Shown: one piece after another, positions 35,549-43,631 of the stretch
Numbering within the stretch: position 1 is the first letter of the stretch
Layout: every line of letters starts with the position of its first letter
Source: CAYSRC01 sp964446385
GTDB taxonomy: Bacteria; Bacillota; Clostridia; Oscillospirales; Ruminococcaceae
Direction: 5' to 3'
Assembly: GCA_964446385.1 (NCBI GenBank)
Contig: CAYUOH010000007.1
Coordinates: 1-64,000 of the forward strand
DNA: 64,000 nucleotides
The notes under the pieces: model-generated
What the model was told of the DNA's origin: nothing
Seen by the model: only the letters and a program-made list of their open reading frames with translations
The model's database searches: none
Program-made: the position numbers and the translations under genes

Positions 35549-35606
35549 CAACATCATGTTGTATATTATAATATAACAGACGGCGAGAATATACAACAAC
35601 ACGTTG
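35549..35606. promoter_or_regulatory. Two TetR-type operators between exporter and tetR-like gene
   Basis: CAACATCATGTTG (35549-35561, perfect 5-bp arms) and CAACAACACGTTG (35594-35606, 4-bp arms) lie 45 bp apart, flanking an AT-rich promoter core with TATAAT at 35567-35572. The longer sequences (TCAACATCATGTTGTATA and the reverse complement of the second) match each other at most positions. Both divergent genes could be repressed. Confidence 0.6.
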
Positions 35607-35640
35607 ACTGAAATATGTTGTGTCAGAAGGTGAATTTTTA

Positions 35641-36201
35641 ATGAACTTAAAAATGGAAACCTCAATGAAAACAAAACAGAAACTGAAAGATGCGTTTGTT
35701 GAGCTGTATACAAAAAAGGGAATGTCCGGTATTACCGTAAATGCCGTTACAAAAATAGCCGGCTGTAACCGTTGTACTTTCTATAATCATTACGAAACCC
35801 TGCAAAGTATACTTGCCGAAATTGAGGATGAAATTATCGAAGAATTCAAGCAGGTTCCTGTCGATATTCATCTGGATGATACGAAAAAATCAGCTTCTGT
35901 ATTTTCACAGATAGTTGAAAGAATAGATCAATACGGAGATGCTGTTTACTGTCTGCTCGGAAAAAACGGAGACCCTGCATTTCGTCAGCGATTAAAGGAA
36001 ACTGCAAAATCATCCTTTAGTCAGGTTTCGGATAAATTGGATGAAGAACAACTGGCATTTTTGCAGAGCTACGTTATGTCTTCTCTGCTTGGATTAATAG
36101 AGTACTGGCACGAAAGCGGAAAAAAATATTCTACAGAAGAATTTATAATTATTTCCCAGCAGCTTATATTTGGCGGAGCATTTGGTGTTCTGAATAAATA
36201 G
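35641..36201 (+). CDS. TetR/AcrR-family regulator
   Basis: About 186 residues. The N-terminal helix-turn-helix reads KQKLKDAFVELYTKKGMSGI, TVNAVTKIAGCNRCTFYNHY (classic TetR recognition helix), and a variable ligand domain follows. The ATG at 35641 has AGAAGGTG 8 bases upstream. It is divergent from the MacB-like exporter with two dyad operators between, so it most likely represses that exporter and itself; the inducer is unknown. Confidence 0.88.
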   Translation: MNLKMETSMKTKQKLKDAFVELYTKKGMSGITVNAVTKIAGCNRCTFYNHYETLQSILAEIEDEIIEEFKQVPVDIHLDDTKKSASVFSQIVERIDQYGDAVYCLLGKNGDPAFRQRLKETAKSSFSQVSDKLDEEQLAFLQSYVMSSLLGLIEYWHESGKKYSTEEFIIISQQLIFGGAFGVLNK

Positions 36202-36223
36202 ATTAAAAAAAATAATCTTACAG

Positions 36224-36254
36224 AAAAGCACCTGCCATTTTGGCAGGTGCTTTT
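36224..36254. terminator. Bidirectional terminator, tetR-like / methyltransferase
   Basis: AAAAGCACCTGCCA / TGGCAGGTGCTTTT, 14-bp perfect stem with a TTT loop. Confidence 0.88.
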
Positions 36255-36268
36255 CATTTGAGCCTGAT

Positions 36269-37063
36269 TTACTTACCGCAAAATACTTCTTCGACTGCAC
36301 TGGACCCGGTCAATTTCTTTGTTTTCACAACATTCACCGTGTCGTGGCGTTTCCATATACCGCCGTTGTTATTAACGGCGCTTCTCAGCCCTTCCATGAA
36401 CAGACTGCGGTTCGGTTCCCGGAGCGTGATGTGGTCCGCATGGGTCATCGTGAATCGGACAAATTCATCGGCAGTCATATCCGTATCATATTCAAAGTCC
36501 GAGACTTCTATCGGGGTAAATCCGTATTTAGTCACGTTCGCTTTATTTATACTGCAGGTGTACGGCGTTTCCGGAACAAAATACGCATCATATACGGCGT
36601 TTTTCTCTGCAATCAATTCCGGAGAATTTCTGAGATTGTCATTTCCAAGGTTTGCTATCATAATCAGGCATCCGCCCGGGTTTAAAAGGTCAAACGCCCG
36701 GCCAAACGCAATATCTTCCGGTATCCACTGAATCGTAGCCGCTGAAAAGATCATATCAAATTTTTCATCCGCGAAATCATAAGTACAGAAATCACCGTTG
36801 ATCATCCTGCAGTTCGGATAATCGGCAAATTTCTTTTTTGTGAATTCATACAGATGCTCACCAATCTCGATTCCGACATAATCACATCCCGTCTTAAGCA
36901 GAGGTTCTGTAGCCTGCCCTGTCCCCGGACCGATTTCGAGCACTTTTTTGCCCGGTTTTAAATTTGCATACCGAATTATATCTGCAAAGGCCTCCGGGCA
37001 GTATTGGGGGCGCCATTTATCAAATTCTTCCGGGATCAGGTCAAACACCTTACGAAACTCCAT
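36269..37063 (-). CDS. Class I SAM-dependent methyltransferase
   Basis: A 264-residue methyltransferase: VLEIGPGTGQATEPLLKTG (motif I) near residue 40, DYVGIEIGEHL (acidic motif II), NGDFCTYDF and FDMIFSAATIQWIPED, as in the UbiE/trans-aconitate-type group. The substrate is unknown. It is transcribed alone between two terminators. Confidence 0.87.
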   Translation of the reverse strand: MEFRKVFDLIPEEFDKWRPQYCPEAFADIIRYANLKPGKKVLEIGPGTGQATEPLLKTGCDYVGIEIGEHLYEFTKKKFADYPNCRMINGDFCTYDFADEKFDMIFSAATIQWIPEDIAFGRAFDLLNPGGCLIMIANLGNDNLRNSPELIAEKNAVYDAYFVPETPYTCSINKANVTKYGFTPIEVSDFEYDTDMTADEFVRFTMTHADHITLREPNRSLFMEGLRSAVNNNGGIWKRHDTVNVVKTKKLTGSSAVEEVFCGK

Positions 37064-37162
37064 ATAGAAAACCTCTGCAATTTCTGATATGTATATATAT
37101 TACTTATATATTATATTTTACTACCGATAGCAAATGCTCTCTCGCTTTCACACAGGATTTAA

Positions 37163-37205
37163 TAAAAAACAGCCGGAAGATTTTCTTGAATGAAAACTTC
37201 CGGCT
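37163..37205 (-). terminator. Terminator of the XRE regulator gene
   Basis: AGCCGGAAG / CTTCCGGCT outer stem with a TTTTC / GAAAA inner stem. On the minus strand it is followed by a T6 run (complement of the A run at 37164-37169). Confidence 0.85.
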
Positions 37206-37222
37206 ATTTTTATATTCTGCGT

Positions 37223-37729
37223 TTAGCTCTGTCTTCTTAGAAGCCTTTGCTTGAAATCGTACAGTTTCCTCCCATAACGGCTTGTCGCAACGATTCCGCA
37301 TATGATCAGGCCGCACGCTCCGCCGGATAAGAACGCCGAAGCATTGGATAAGAATTCGATTTCATTCAGTGATGTATGATCTATCAGTGCGGACATAATC
37401 CAGAGGTTTACTGCTGCTATATTAAGCCAATTCAGTCTTATTAATCTTTGAGTTCCCTCGTTTGTATAATCGACCGCTTTTAGCACGGTCTCTTCGGTTT
37501 CCTTGTTCATTTTCTCGCTTTTCCTTTCACCGTCTAAAAGCTCCCGAAGATCGATAGCATAATAGTCGGATATCATGATCATCAAATCGATATCAGGCAG
37601 ATTGACGCCATTTTCCCAACGGGATACTGTTCTGTTTGAGATATTGAATGCCTCGGCAAACTGTTCCTGTGTCAGCCCATTTTCTTTTCTGAGCTCTTTT
37701 AAAAACATCCCGGTTTTTTGTTGATTCAT
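37223..37729 (-). CDS. XRE-family regulator with C-terminal membrane segment
   Basis: A 168-residue protein. The N-terminal HTH_3 domain (residues ~8-62) reads FLKELRKENGLTQEQFAEAF and ISNRTVSRWENGVNLPDIDL. The C-terminal half has two hydrophobic helices (AAVNLWIMSALI; ASAFLSGGACGLIICGIVA) and a basic tail. Such membrane-tethered XRE proteins are common in Firmicutes; the signal and targets are unknown. It is next to the CPBP-protease gene, with which it may form a regulatory unit (weak inference). Confidence 0.85.
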   Translation of the reverse strand: MNQQKTGMFLKELRKENGLTQEQFAEAFNISNRTVSRWENGVNLPDIDLMIMISDYYAIDLRELLDGERKSEKMNKETEETVLKAVDYTNEGTQRLIRLNWLNIAAVNLWIMSALIDHTSLNEIEFLSNASAFLSGGACGLIICGIVATSRYGRKLYDFKQRLLRRQS

Positions 37730-37890
37730 TTAGATGTCGTCTCCTTTCAAGAAAAATATAGCAAAACACAGCGAAGATAAACAGGACACAAAGCGAGAAA
37801 TGGCCTGTTTAATTGCCGGACAAAATATGTCTGTCCTAATGATCCCGGTCTGTCACTGAAAGGAGTGATTCAATTATATTTTCTGAAAGC

Positions 37891-38559
37891 TTAGATAAAG
37901 ATGAGGCAGGCAATGATACCTGTCGCATTGCACAGGATGTGCGAGGCCGTGCTGATCAGGCAGTTTCCCGATTTGCGGTAGACCATTGCGTAGATCATAC
38001 TGTCTATGAAGATCGTTGCGATATCGAAAAACACCAGGCCGAAATTCCCGACGGCGATGTGCCCTGCGGCAAACAAGAGGGACGAAGCCACGGCGCAAAG
38101 CCAGAACGGGAATATTTTCATGGATTTGCCGACAAAGAATCCGCGCCACGCGATCTCCTCGCCGAGCGCTGCAATAATTACCTGAAATGCTAATTTGGGT
38201 ATTTCATCAAAGGAAAGCATGGAAGACGTACGCCCCATGACATGCGCGCTGAACCCTCCGCTGAAAATAAGGTCTCCGACGATCAGCGTTGCAATAGCGG
38301 TCACGATCGGCAGTAATACCAGGGGAAGAACCCCCGGCTTTTTCAGATCCGTAAAAAAGGTTTTGAACTGTAAACCTGACTCAGCGGGCGGAGTCTTTGC
38401 AACGGCTTCTGCGATAAAGAAAAACGCGATGCCTACTAAAACGGAGTATCCCGCTATTTGAGTGGACGGCACGATCTTTGTTAGGGTCATTAAAATCATT
38501 ATGATCAAACCGGTGATTGTGATTGTATAGCTCCTGTCCTTTTTGACAGAGTTGTTCAT
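37891..38559 (-). CDS. CPBP intramembrane metalloprotease (Rce1-like)
   Basis: A 222-residue membrane protein with about six to seven helices. The CPBP motifs are present: ALGEEIAWRGFF (EE-x3-R) near residue 133, SSLLFAAGHIAVG near 160 (second His), and SHILCNATG near 206 (N motif). Family members process lipidated or bacteriocin-like peptides or confer self-immunity. No peptide precursor was identified here. It is preceded (on the minus strand) by a 54-residue membrane protein gene. Confidence 0.87.
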   Translation of the reverse strand: MNNSVKKDRSYTITITGLIIMILMTLTKIVPSTQIAGYSVLVGIAFFFIAEAVAKTPPAESGLQFKTFFTDLKKPGVLPLVLLPIVTAIATLIVGDLIFSGGFSAHVMGRTSSMLSFDEIPKLAFQVIIAALGEEIAWRGFFVGKSMKIFPFWLCAVASSLLFAAGHIAVGNFGLVFFDIATIFIDSMIYAMVYRKSGNCLISTASHILCNATGIIACLIFI

Positions 38560-38601
38560 GCTGTTTATCTCCCTATTAATAACTTCAAGACCGTGCTTTT
38601 T

Positions 38602-38766
38602 TTATTTTTTCTTACACAAATTCATAATCAGTGCCACCAGAGACAGTGTGCCGGCAGCCGTACCCAATGCTCCTGCCGCTCTGTTGCCGCCAATAAAGAA
38701 AAATACGGCTCCGATGTAAAATGCAATACTGGAAATTGAATGTAGGATGATCTGTGCTGTTTTCAT
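38602..38766 (-). CDS. 54-residue membrane protein
   Basis: A small gene on the minus strand: ATG at 38766 with GGAGG about 8 bases upstream, 54 codons, TAA at 38604-38602. The protein begins MKTAQIILHSISSIAFYIGA. It has one hydrophobic helix near residues 9-22 continuing to FFFIGG and a second from GTAAGTLSLVALIMNL, ending CKKK. It is likely a two-helix inner-membrane protein. It is 42 bp upstream of the CPBP protease and may be cotranscribed; a bacteriocin-like or accessory role is speculative. Confidence 0.6.
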   Translation of the reverse strand: MKTAQIILHSISSIAFYIGAVFFFIGGNRAAGALGTAAGTLSLVALIMNLCKKK

Positions 38767-38881
38767 ATTTGTTTCCTCCATATAAAATCCGGTTTGTCAT
38801 TCTAATTATCTTCATTATAGTGCAAATCTGTGTCTTTTTCCACTTTGCAATGTACAAAAATATTTTCAAAATCGCAAAAGT

Positions 38882-38918
38882 TGTCCTCAAATGTCCGCAT
38901 TTGTCCGCAGATGTCCGC
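38882..38918. repeat. Phased TGTCC/GGACA repeat array (copy B)
   Basis: TGTCC at 38882, 38892, 38902 and 38912, exactly 10 bp apart, in units of the type ATGTCCGCAT. It is the same motif (reverse complement GGACA) as the array at 20421. It lies between the 54-residue membrane gene and the phage cassette. Confidence 0.7.
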
Positions 38919-38936
38919 GTTGAAATGTGATATAGT

Positions 38937-39009
38937 TATAATAAGAAAAAGGCGGAGAGATCCAGCCGAATATTGAAAGACCATGAGAGTTTTCTCACGG
39001 TCTTTTTTG
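38937..39009 (+). promoter_or_regulatory. -10 element plus terminator-like leader of the phage cassette
   Basis: TATAAT at 38937-38942 is followed ~35 bp later by AAAGACC-(...)-GGTCTTT with an inner GAG/CTC, and a T6 run ending near 39008. A transcript from this promoter would meet a terminator before the portal gene, as in attenuated leaders. A strong site AAAGGAG follows at 39019-39025. Confidence 0.5.
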
Positions 39010-40406
39010 TTGCCATAGAAAGGAGTGATCCATATATAAACATTAAAACCGGTCCGAAAGAAATCGCCGAGGAGTACAGCGAAGCCCGGGAATATAACCG
39101 GGGTTTAGGTCTTTACGACAACGTTGAGAAGAACGAACGTTTCTACACAGGCGACCAGTGGCAGGGTCTGAACGCACCGGACCTTGACAAGCCGGTGCTG
39201 AACTTTCTGCACCGTGTGGGCGCATATCTGATCAGCACGATCGTATCCGATCAGGTCGGCGTCTCTGTCTCTTCGCAGGGCGCAGACGGCAATGAATCCC
39301 TAAAAGACGTTCAATCCCGGCTCAATGATGCCGTCGAGTACACGAAGCTCACTGACCTCTACCGCGAATGTTTGAGAGATGCGGTCGTCGACGGGGACAC
39401 CTGCCTGTACTTTGCCTCCGAACCGGAGACGGGGCGTATCTGTGCCGAGGTTGTGGAAAACACCCGGGTGCTCTTCGGCAACCCCTATGTTGCGGACAAG
39501 GAGCTTCAGCCCTGGATAATCGTCGAGAGGCCGATGCTGGCGCGGGATGTCCCGGGCCTTGCGGGGGCGGAATCCTTCGACCGTGAGGAGAATTCCGGCC
39601 ACGGACCCCGCAGGGTGACGGTCCTATATAAGTTCTGGAAGGAGGAGGGTACCGTGCGGTTTACGGTAACGGCGGGCGACAAATCAATTAAGGCCCCGAC
39701 CGACACCTGCCGCACGCTGTACCCGATTGCCTGGATGAACTGGGAAAAGGTCCGCGGGTCCTACCATGGGCGGGCCGCCGTAACCGGCCTTATACCCAAC
39801 CAGATCGCGGTCAACAAGCTCTGGGCGATGGCACTGTACCAGCAGCAGACAATGGCGTTCCCGAAGGTCATATACGACAGCAGCCGTATACGTAAATGGA
39901 CTAACCGCGTGGGCGAGGCGATCGGGGTTCCCGGCGACCCGACGACCGCCGTGGCTACGGGGTTCCGTGCCCCGGACATGAGCGGTTTTGTCACCGCGAT
40001 GGTCGAAAAGACGGTATCGCTGACGCGCGATTTCATGGGTGCAAGCGACGCCGCCCTCGGCAACGTAAGCCCCAACAACACAAGCGCGATAATCGCCCTT
40101 CAGCAGGCAACGAGCGCGCCGTTACAGCTGAACAAACTGGCATTTTACCGTTTTGCGGAGGAGGGGGTCCGCGTAATGCTGGAGATGATCTCGGGCGGCA
40201 ACCCCGCCGACTACAACATCCGGGTGGATATCGGCGGCTCCGGTTATTTCAACGAAACGGCGCAGATAGCAACGCTTGACCGTCTGTTTGAGAAAGGAAT
40301 AATCAGCGATCCCATAGCTTACCTGAATGCTCTTCCGGACAGCGCAGTAAGAAACAAATCACATCTTATAGAAGAAATTATAAATGAAAGGAATTTAAAA
40401 ATTTGA
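38973..40406 (+). CDS. Phage portal protein
   Basis: A ~456-477-residue portal protein, the dodecameric DNA gateway at the capsid vertex. Support comes from the N-terminal pattern IAEEYSEAREYNRGLGLYDN, RFYTGDQWQGL and VLNFLHRVGAYL, then IAWMNWEKVRGSYHGR, LIPNQIAVNKLWAM, and the late NTSAIIALQQATSAPLQ. The true start is uncertain. The in-frame TTG at 38973 lies in the terminator-like hairpin and has no good site. The strong AAAGGAG at 39019-39025 is followed only by ATA (39036) and ATT (39042). Either a rare start codon is used or the original ATG was lost. The stop overlaps the capsid TTG (TTGA). Confidence 0.8.
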   Translation: MKDHESFLTVFFVAIERSDPYINIKTGPKEIAEEYSEAREYNRGLGLYDNVEKNERFYTGDQWQGLNAPDLDKPVLNFLHRVGAYLISTIVSDQVGVSVSSQGADGNESLKDVQSRLNDAVEYTKLTDLYRECLRDAVVDGDTCLYFASEPETGRICAEVVENTRVLFGNPYVADKELQPWIIVERPMLARDVPGLAGAESFDREENSGHGPRRVTVLYKFWKEEGTVRFTVTAGDKSIKAPTDTCRTLYPIAWMNWEKVRGSYHGRAAVTGLIPNQIAVNKLWAMALYQQQTMAFPKVIYDSSRIRKWTNRVGEAIGVPGDPTTAVATGFRAPDMSGFVTAMVEKTVSLTRDFMGASDAALGNVSPNNTSAIIALQQATSAPLQLNKLAFYRFAEEGVRVMLEMISGGNPADYNIRVDIGGSGYFNETAQIATLDRLFEKGIISDPIAYLNALPDSAVRNKSHLIEEIINERNLKI

Positions 40407-41476
40407 GCATTACACTTCACGACAAATATTCCAAAGAGATAGCCGAGGCATATAACCAGGAAAGCTTTCTCAAAGCCAGGCTTTCGAACGACTACGACTT
40501 CAACGGCGTGCGCACCGTAAAGATCAGTACGCCGGTCACCGTTCCCATGAACGACTACACCCGAAGCGGCGGCAACCGTTACGGAACTCCCGCCGAGATG
40601 GGCGACACCGTTCAGGAACTTACCCTTTCGCAGGACAAGTCGTTTTCGATCACCATCGACAAGGGCAACAACATGGATCAGAACAATATCAAGCCTGCCG
40701 GCACTATGCTCCGCCTGCAGATCCGGGAGCAGGCCGTTCCCGAGATGGACCGCTACGGATTTTTGAAACTTTGCCACAGCGCAGGTACCATATTCGGCAA
40801 CTCCACCGCCATTTCAAAGACCACCGTCGCCCGCCAGATCATGGACGGCAGCGAGGCACTCGACAACGCAGAGGTTCCAAGCGAAGGGCGCACCCTTTTC
40901 GTACCTACAAACACATTCAAGTTCATAAAGCTATCCGACGAATTCGGCAAGGCGGGCGACACGCTCGGTATGAAGGCCTACAGCAAAGGGATCGTGGGCT
41001 CCTTCGACGGCATGGACGTTGTAAAGGTCCCCTCCGGCCGCTGGCCCAAATACTGCAATTTTATCATCACGCACCGCAGCGCGGCGGTAAACCCGGTAAA
41101 GCTTGAGGATACAAACGTTCACATCGATCCTCCCGGCATTTCCGGCAACCTCCTCGAAGGGCGCGAATATTACGACCTTTTCGTGATCGGAGCGCGCGCA
41201 TACGGCGTATACGCCGAGATAGACACAGGCGCCAACAAGGGCACCGTCTGCGTGACGCCGACCGTTACGGTCTCGCTTGGTACCGCGACGCTTGCATGCA
41301 GTACCGCGGGCACCACAATCGTCTACACTACCGACGGCACCGATCCCCGCTTCAGCAGGACTGCGATAACCGGCACAAGCCTTACCGTTTTAAGCGGCGA
41401 CAGGCTCCGCGTTTACGCCTACAAAAACAGCGAGGGGTTCTACCCCAGCGCCGTGCTGGACTACACCGTAAGCTGA
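40403..41476 (+). CDS. Major capsid protein with extra C-terminal Ig-like domain
   Basis: A 357-residue capsid protein. The start is TTG at 40403, behind AAAGGAA, overlapping the portal stop. Residues 1-280 look like an HK97-fold coat protein: KARLSNDYDFNGVRTVKIST, the E-loop-like SFSITIDKGNNMDQNN, then EGRTLFVPTNTFKFIKLSDE and GMDVVKVPSGRWP. Residues ~290-357 form a separate module, GTTIVYTTDGTDPRFSRTA then DRLRVYAYKNSEGFYPS. It resembles the chitobiase C-terminal/FN3-associated Ig-like fold and may be displayed on the shell for binding surfaces. The next gene starts in a TGATG overlap. Confidence 0.75.
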   Translation: MSITLHDKYSKEIAEAYNQESFLKARLSNDYDFNGVRTVKISTPVTVPMNDYTRSGGNRYGTPAEMGDTVQELTLSQDKSFSITIDKGNNMDQNNIKPAGTMLRLQIREQAVPEMDRYGFLKLCHSAGTIFGNSTAISKTTVARQIMDGSEALDNAEVPSEGRTLFVPTNTFKFIKLSDEFGKAGDTLGMKAYSKGIVGSFDGMDVVKVPSGRWPKYCNFIITHRSAAVNPVKLEDTNVHIDPPGISGNLLEGREYYDLFVIGARAYGVYAEIDTGANKGTVCVTPTVTVSLGTATLACSTAGTTIVYTTDGTDPRFSRTAITGTSLTVLSGDRLRVYAYKNSEGFYPSAVLDYTVS

Positions 41477-41844
41477 TGAGCGGTACTGACGTTTATCAAA
41501 ACGCGCTTGCGCTGATACCGGCGGATGGGTACTTTACCGACTACAGCCCTTATGTGGTGAGATGGGTAAACGCCCTTATCGCCGAGGCTATGCCGGTGGA
41601 GAACAGCATAAGGATAAGTGAGGGGGACCTCCCCCTCACAAGTTTGCCGGTTATAACGTCAGCCGCCGAGGATATCCCCTGCCACGACATTGTGGCATCC
41701 TACGCCATGTCGAGAGGGATGGCGGCGATCATAGCCCGCGACATGGATAATTACGTACTGAGCAATGAGTTCAGATCGCAGTATATCAGCGCGCTGGCTG
41801 AAATTGCGGAATTTAACACAGACAGTATAGAAAACGTTTACTGA
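41476..41844 (+). CDS. Head-connector (adaptor)-like phage protein
   Basis: A 122-residue, mostly helical protein starting at the ATG that overlaps the capsid stop (TGATG at 41474). SGTDVYQNALALIPADGYF opens it. The size, position between the capsid and closure genes, and helical pattern (YVVRWVNALIAEAM; MAAIIARDMDNYVLSNEF) fit head-completion adaptors such as the P22 gp4 or SPP1 gp15 types. This is inference from context; no decisive motif is seen. Confidence 0.5.
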   Translation: MSGTDVYQNALALIPADGYFTDYSPYVVRWVNALIAEAMPVENSIRISEGDLPLTSLPVITSAAEDIPCHDIVASYAMSRGMAAIIARDMDNYVLSNEFRSQYISALAEIAEFNTDSIENVY

Positions 41845-41861
41845 GGCAGGAGACGCAAACT

Positions 41862-43631
41862 TTGACTGACACATATATAGAATCGATCGAAGCCTTCGCC
41901 GGTGTGGACCTCACTGACCCCGCGTGGACGGTGGCGCCGAATCGGAGCCCCGAGGGGACGAATATGACAAGGGACGTGCCCGGCCGTGTGCGCAAGCGCA
42001 TGGGTTACGAGACAGTCCATGATTTCGGCGAGAACATCAACGGTATATACGCCTACGGCGATCACATGCTCGTCCACGCCGGACACCGGCTGTATAAGTA
42101 CGCCGCCGGAATTGCGACGGTCCTTGTGAGTAATCTTGCCGCCGATGTCAGCTTCGGTTTGGCGTTCGGCAGGTATCTGCTGATCCTCGACGGAACTTCA
42201 TACCGCGTTTACGACGGAACGTCCCTTACTACCGCCGCGGCGAACGCCACAATTCCTACGGTATCTATTTCGACTCCGCCCACCGGCGGAGGTACCGATT
42301 ATCAGGCAGTCAATATGCTGACTCCTTCGCGTAAACAGGCTTTCCTCGGAACGGCAAACGATACGGTCTATCAGCTTTCGGCAAGGGATATTGATCCCAC
42401 ACCTGTAACCGCCGCCATCCTTCAAAGCGGCGGCACATGGACTACCCTTTCCGAAGGCAGCGGGATAACGGTCGACCGCGCAAACGGCGCCGTCACATTC
42501 TCGGCGGCCCCAGGCGTCAGCCCGGTCACTGGCGAGGACAACGTAATTATCACATACGGCAAAACTCACGCGGGTTACGCGGACAGAATAAACAAGTGCC
42601 GTTTTATGATAGCCTACGGCGCCTTCGGCAACAGTGACCGCGTCTTCATGTCGGGCAACCTCGATTACCCCTCAAGCGACTTTTACAGCGGTATCAACGA
42701 TCCGTTTTACTTCCCCGATTTAGGGTATCTCCAGACCGGCTCAAGCGACGCCCCCATAACGGGATACTCGGTAATAGGCAGTTCACTGGGGACCCACAAA
42801 TCCGGCGAGCCCTACAACAGAAACCTCTTTTTGCGTTCGGGCGAGACCGACGAAAACGGCGAGCCTGTATTCAGGGTAAACGACGTTGTGCAGGGCCCGG
42901 GCGCTCTGAACCACAGGACCTTCGCGATGGGTACGGAACCTTTGTTCCTTACACCCGAAGGCGTCTGCAGCGCAACCCCCTACGAGTACGGCGAAGCGCG
43001 GTACATACAGAACCGAAGCTACTATCTCAACGGGCGTTTATGTTTATCGGACCTGAGCACGGCACACGCTGTGATGTTCAGAGGATTATACATTCTGTAC
43101 AGTACCGGATATATCTACGTTCTGGATACTTCTCAGTGCAGCGTCGCCGAAGGAGATATCAGAACCGCCGGCCGTTACGAAGGTTATCTCTGGCGCGGCC
43201 CCTGCCCTACCGTTATGGCCGTTGTGAACGACAGACTGTGGTTCGGGGACGAAGACAGCAAACTGTGCCGCTTCTTCGACGATCCGTATGATTCGCAAAG
43301 CTACAACGACGACGGTTATCCGATAGCCGCGAGATGGGATATCTCCTTTACAGGAAAACATCCCTTCCGCAGAAAATTTCTTCGGTACTTCGGCGTCTCG
43401 GGCGCGCCCTCCGGTGAATACGAGGTTCACGTAAAGCAGAACGCAAGCTGGCGGCTGGCAGGAATCTCGAGAGCCGCCGCTCCGGGCGATGACCCAGTGA
43501 CATTCGGTATCGCGGCGCGCTCGGGCGGAGTTGACAGGGCGGTAATAGCCATCCGCTCAAACGGGATCAACCGGCCGTTCTACCTCAGCCGCGCGACAAT
43601 TGAGTATTACGATGGGGAGCGGTACAGATGA
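41862..43631 (+). CDS. Beta-rich phage head-closure / DNA-stabilisation-like protein
   Basis: A 589-residue protein read from TTG at 41862 behind GGCAGGAG. It is built of repeated short beta-strand blocks with Gly-Tyr turns (GYETVHDFGENINGIYAYGD; HRLYKYAAG; GRYLLILDGTSYRVYDGTSL; RGLYILYSTGYIYVLDTSQ), which suggests a beta-propeller. In podoviruses a protein of this sort (P22 gp10-like stabilisation or nozzle protein) plugs the portal channel after packaging. Its 4-bp overlap with the terminase gene supports membership in the cassette. The exact role is inferred. Confidence 0.5.
   Translation: MTDTYIESIEAFAGVDLTDPAWTVAPNRSPEGTNMTRDVPGRVRKRMGYETVHDFGENINGIYAYGDHMLVHAGHRLYKYAAGIATVLVSNLAADVSFGLAFGRYLLILDGTSYRVYDGTSLTTAAANATIPTVSISTPPTGGGTDYQAVNMLTPSRKQAFLGTANDTVYQLSARDIDPTPVTAAILQSGGTWTTLSEGSGITVDRANGAVTFSAAPGVSPVTGEDNVIITYGKTHAGYADRINKCRFMIAYGAFGNSDRVFMSGNLDYPSSDFYSGINDPFYFPDLGYLQTGSSDAPITGYSVIGSSLGTHKSGEPYNRNLFLRSGETDENGEPVFRVNDVVQGPGALNHRTFAMGTEPLFLTPEGVCSATPYEYGEARYIQNRSYYLNGRLCLSDLSTAHAVMFRGLYILYSTGYIYVLDTSQCSVAEGDIRTAGRYEGYLWRGPCPTVMAVVNDRLWFGDEDSKLCRFFDDPYDSQSYNDDGYPIAARWDISFTGKHPFRRKFLRYFGVSGAPSGEYEVHVKQNASWRLAGISRAAAPGDDPVTFGIAARSGGVDRAVIAIRSNGINRPFYLSRATIEYYDGERYR

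Noticed and set aside
35435..35713. Minus-strand 92-codon frame across the exporter-tetR promoter region
   Set aside because: It runs through the operators and the tetR-like N-terminus, has no ribosome site and no recognisable product.
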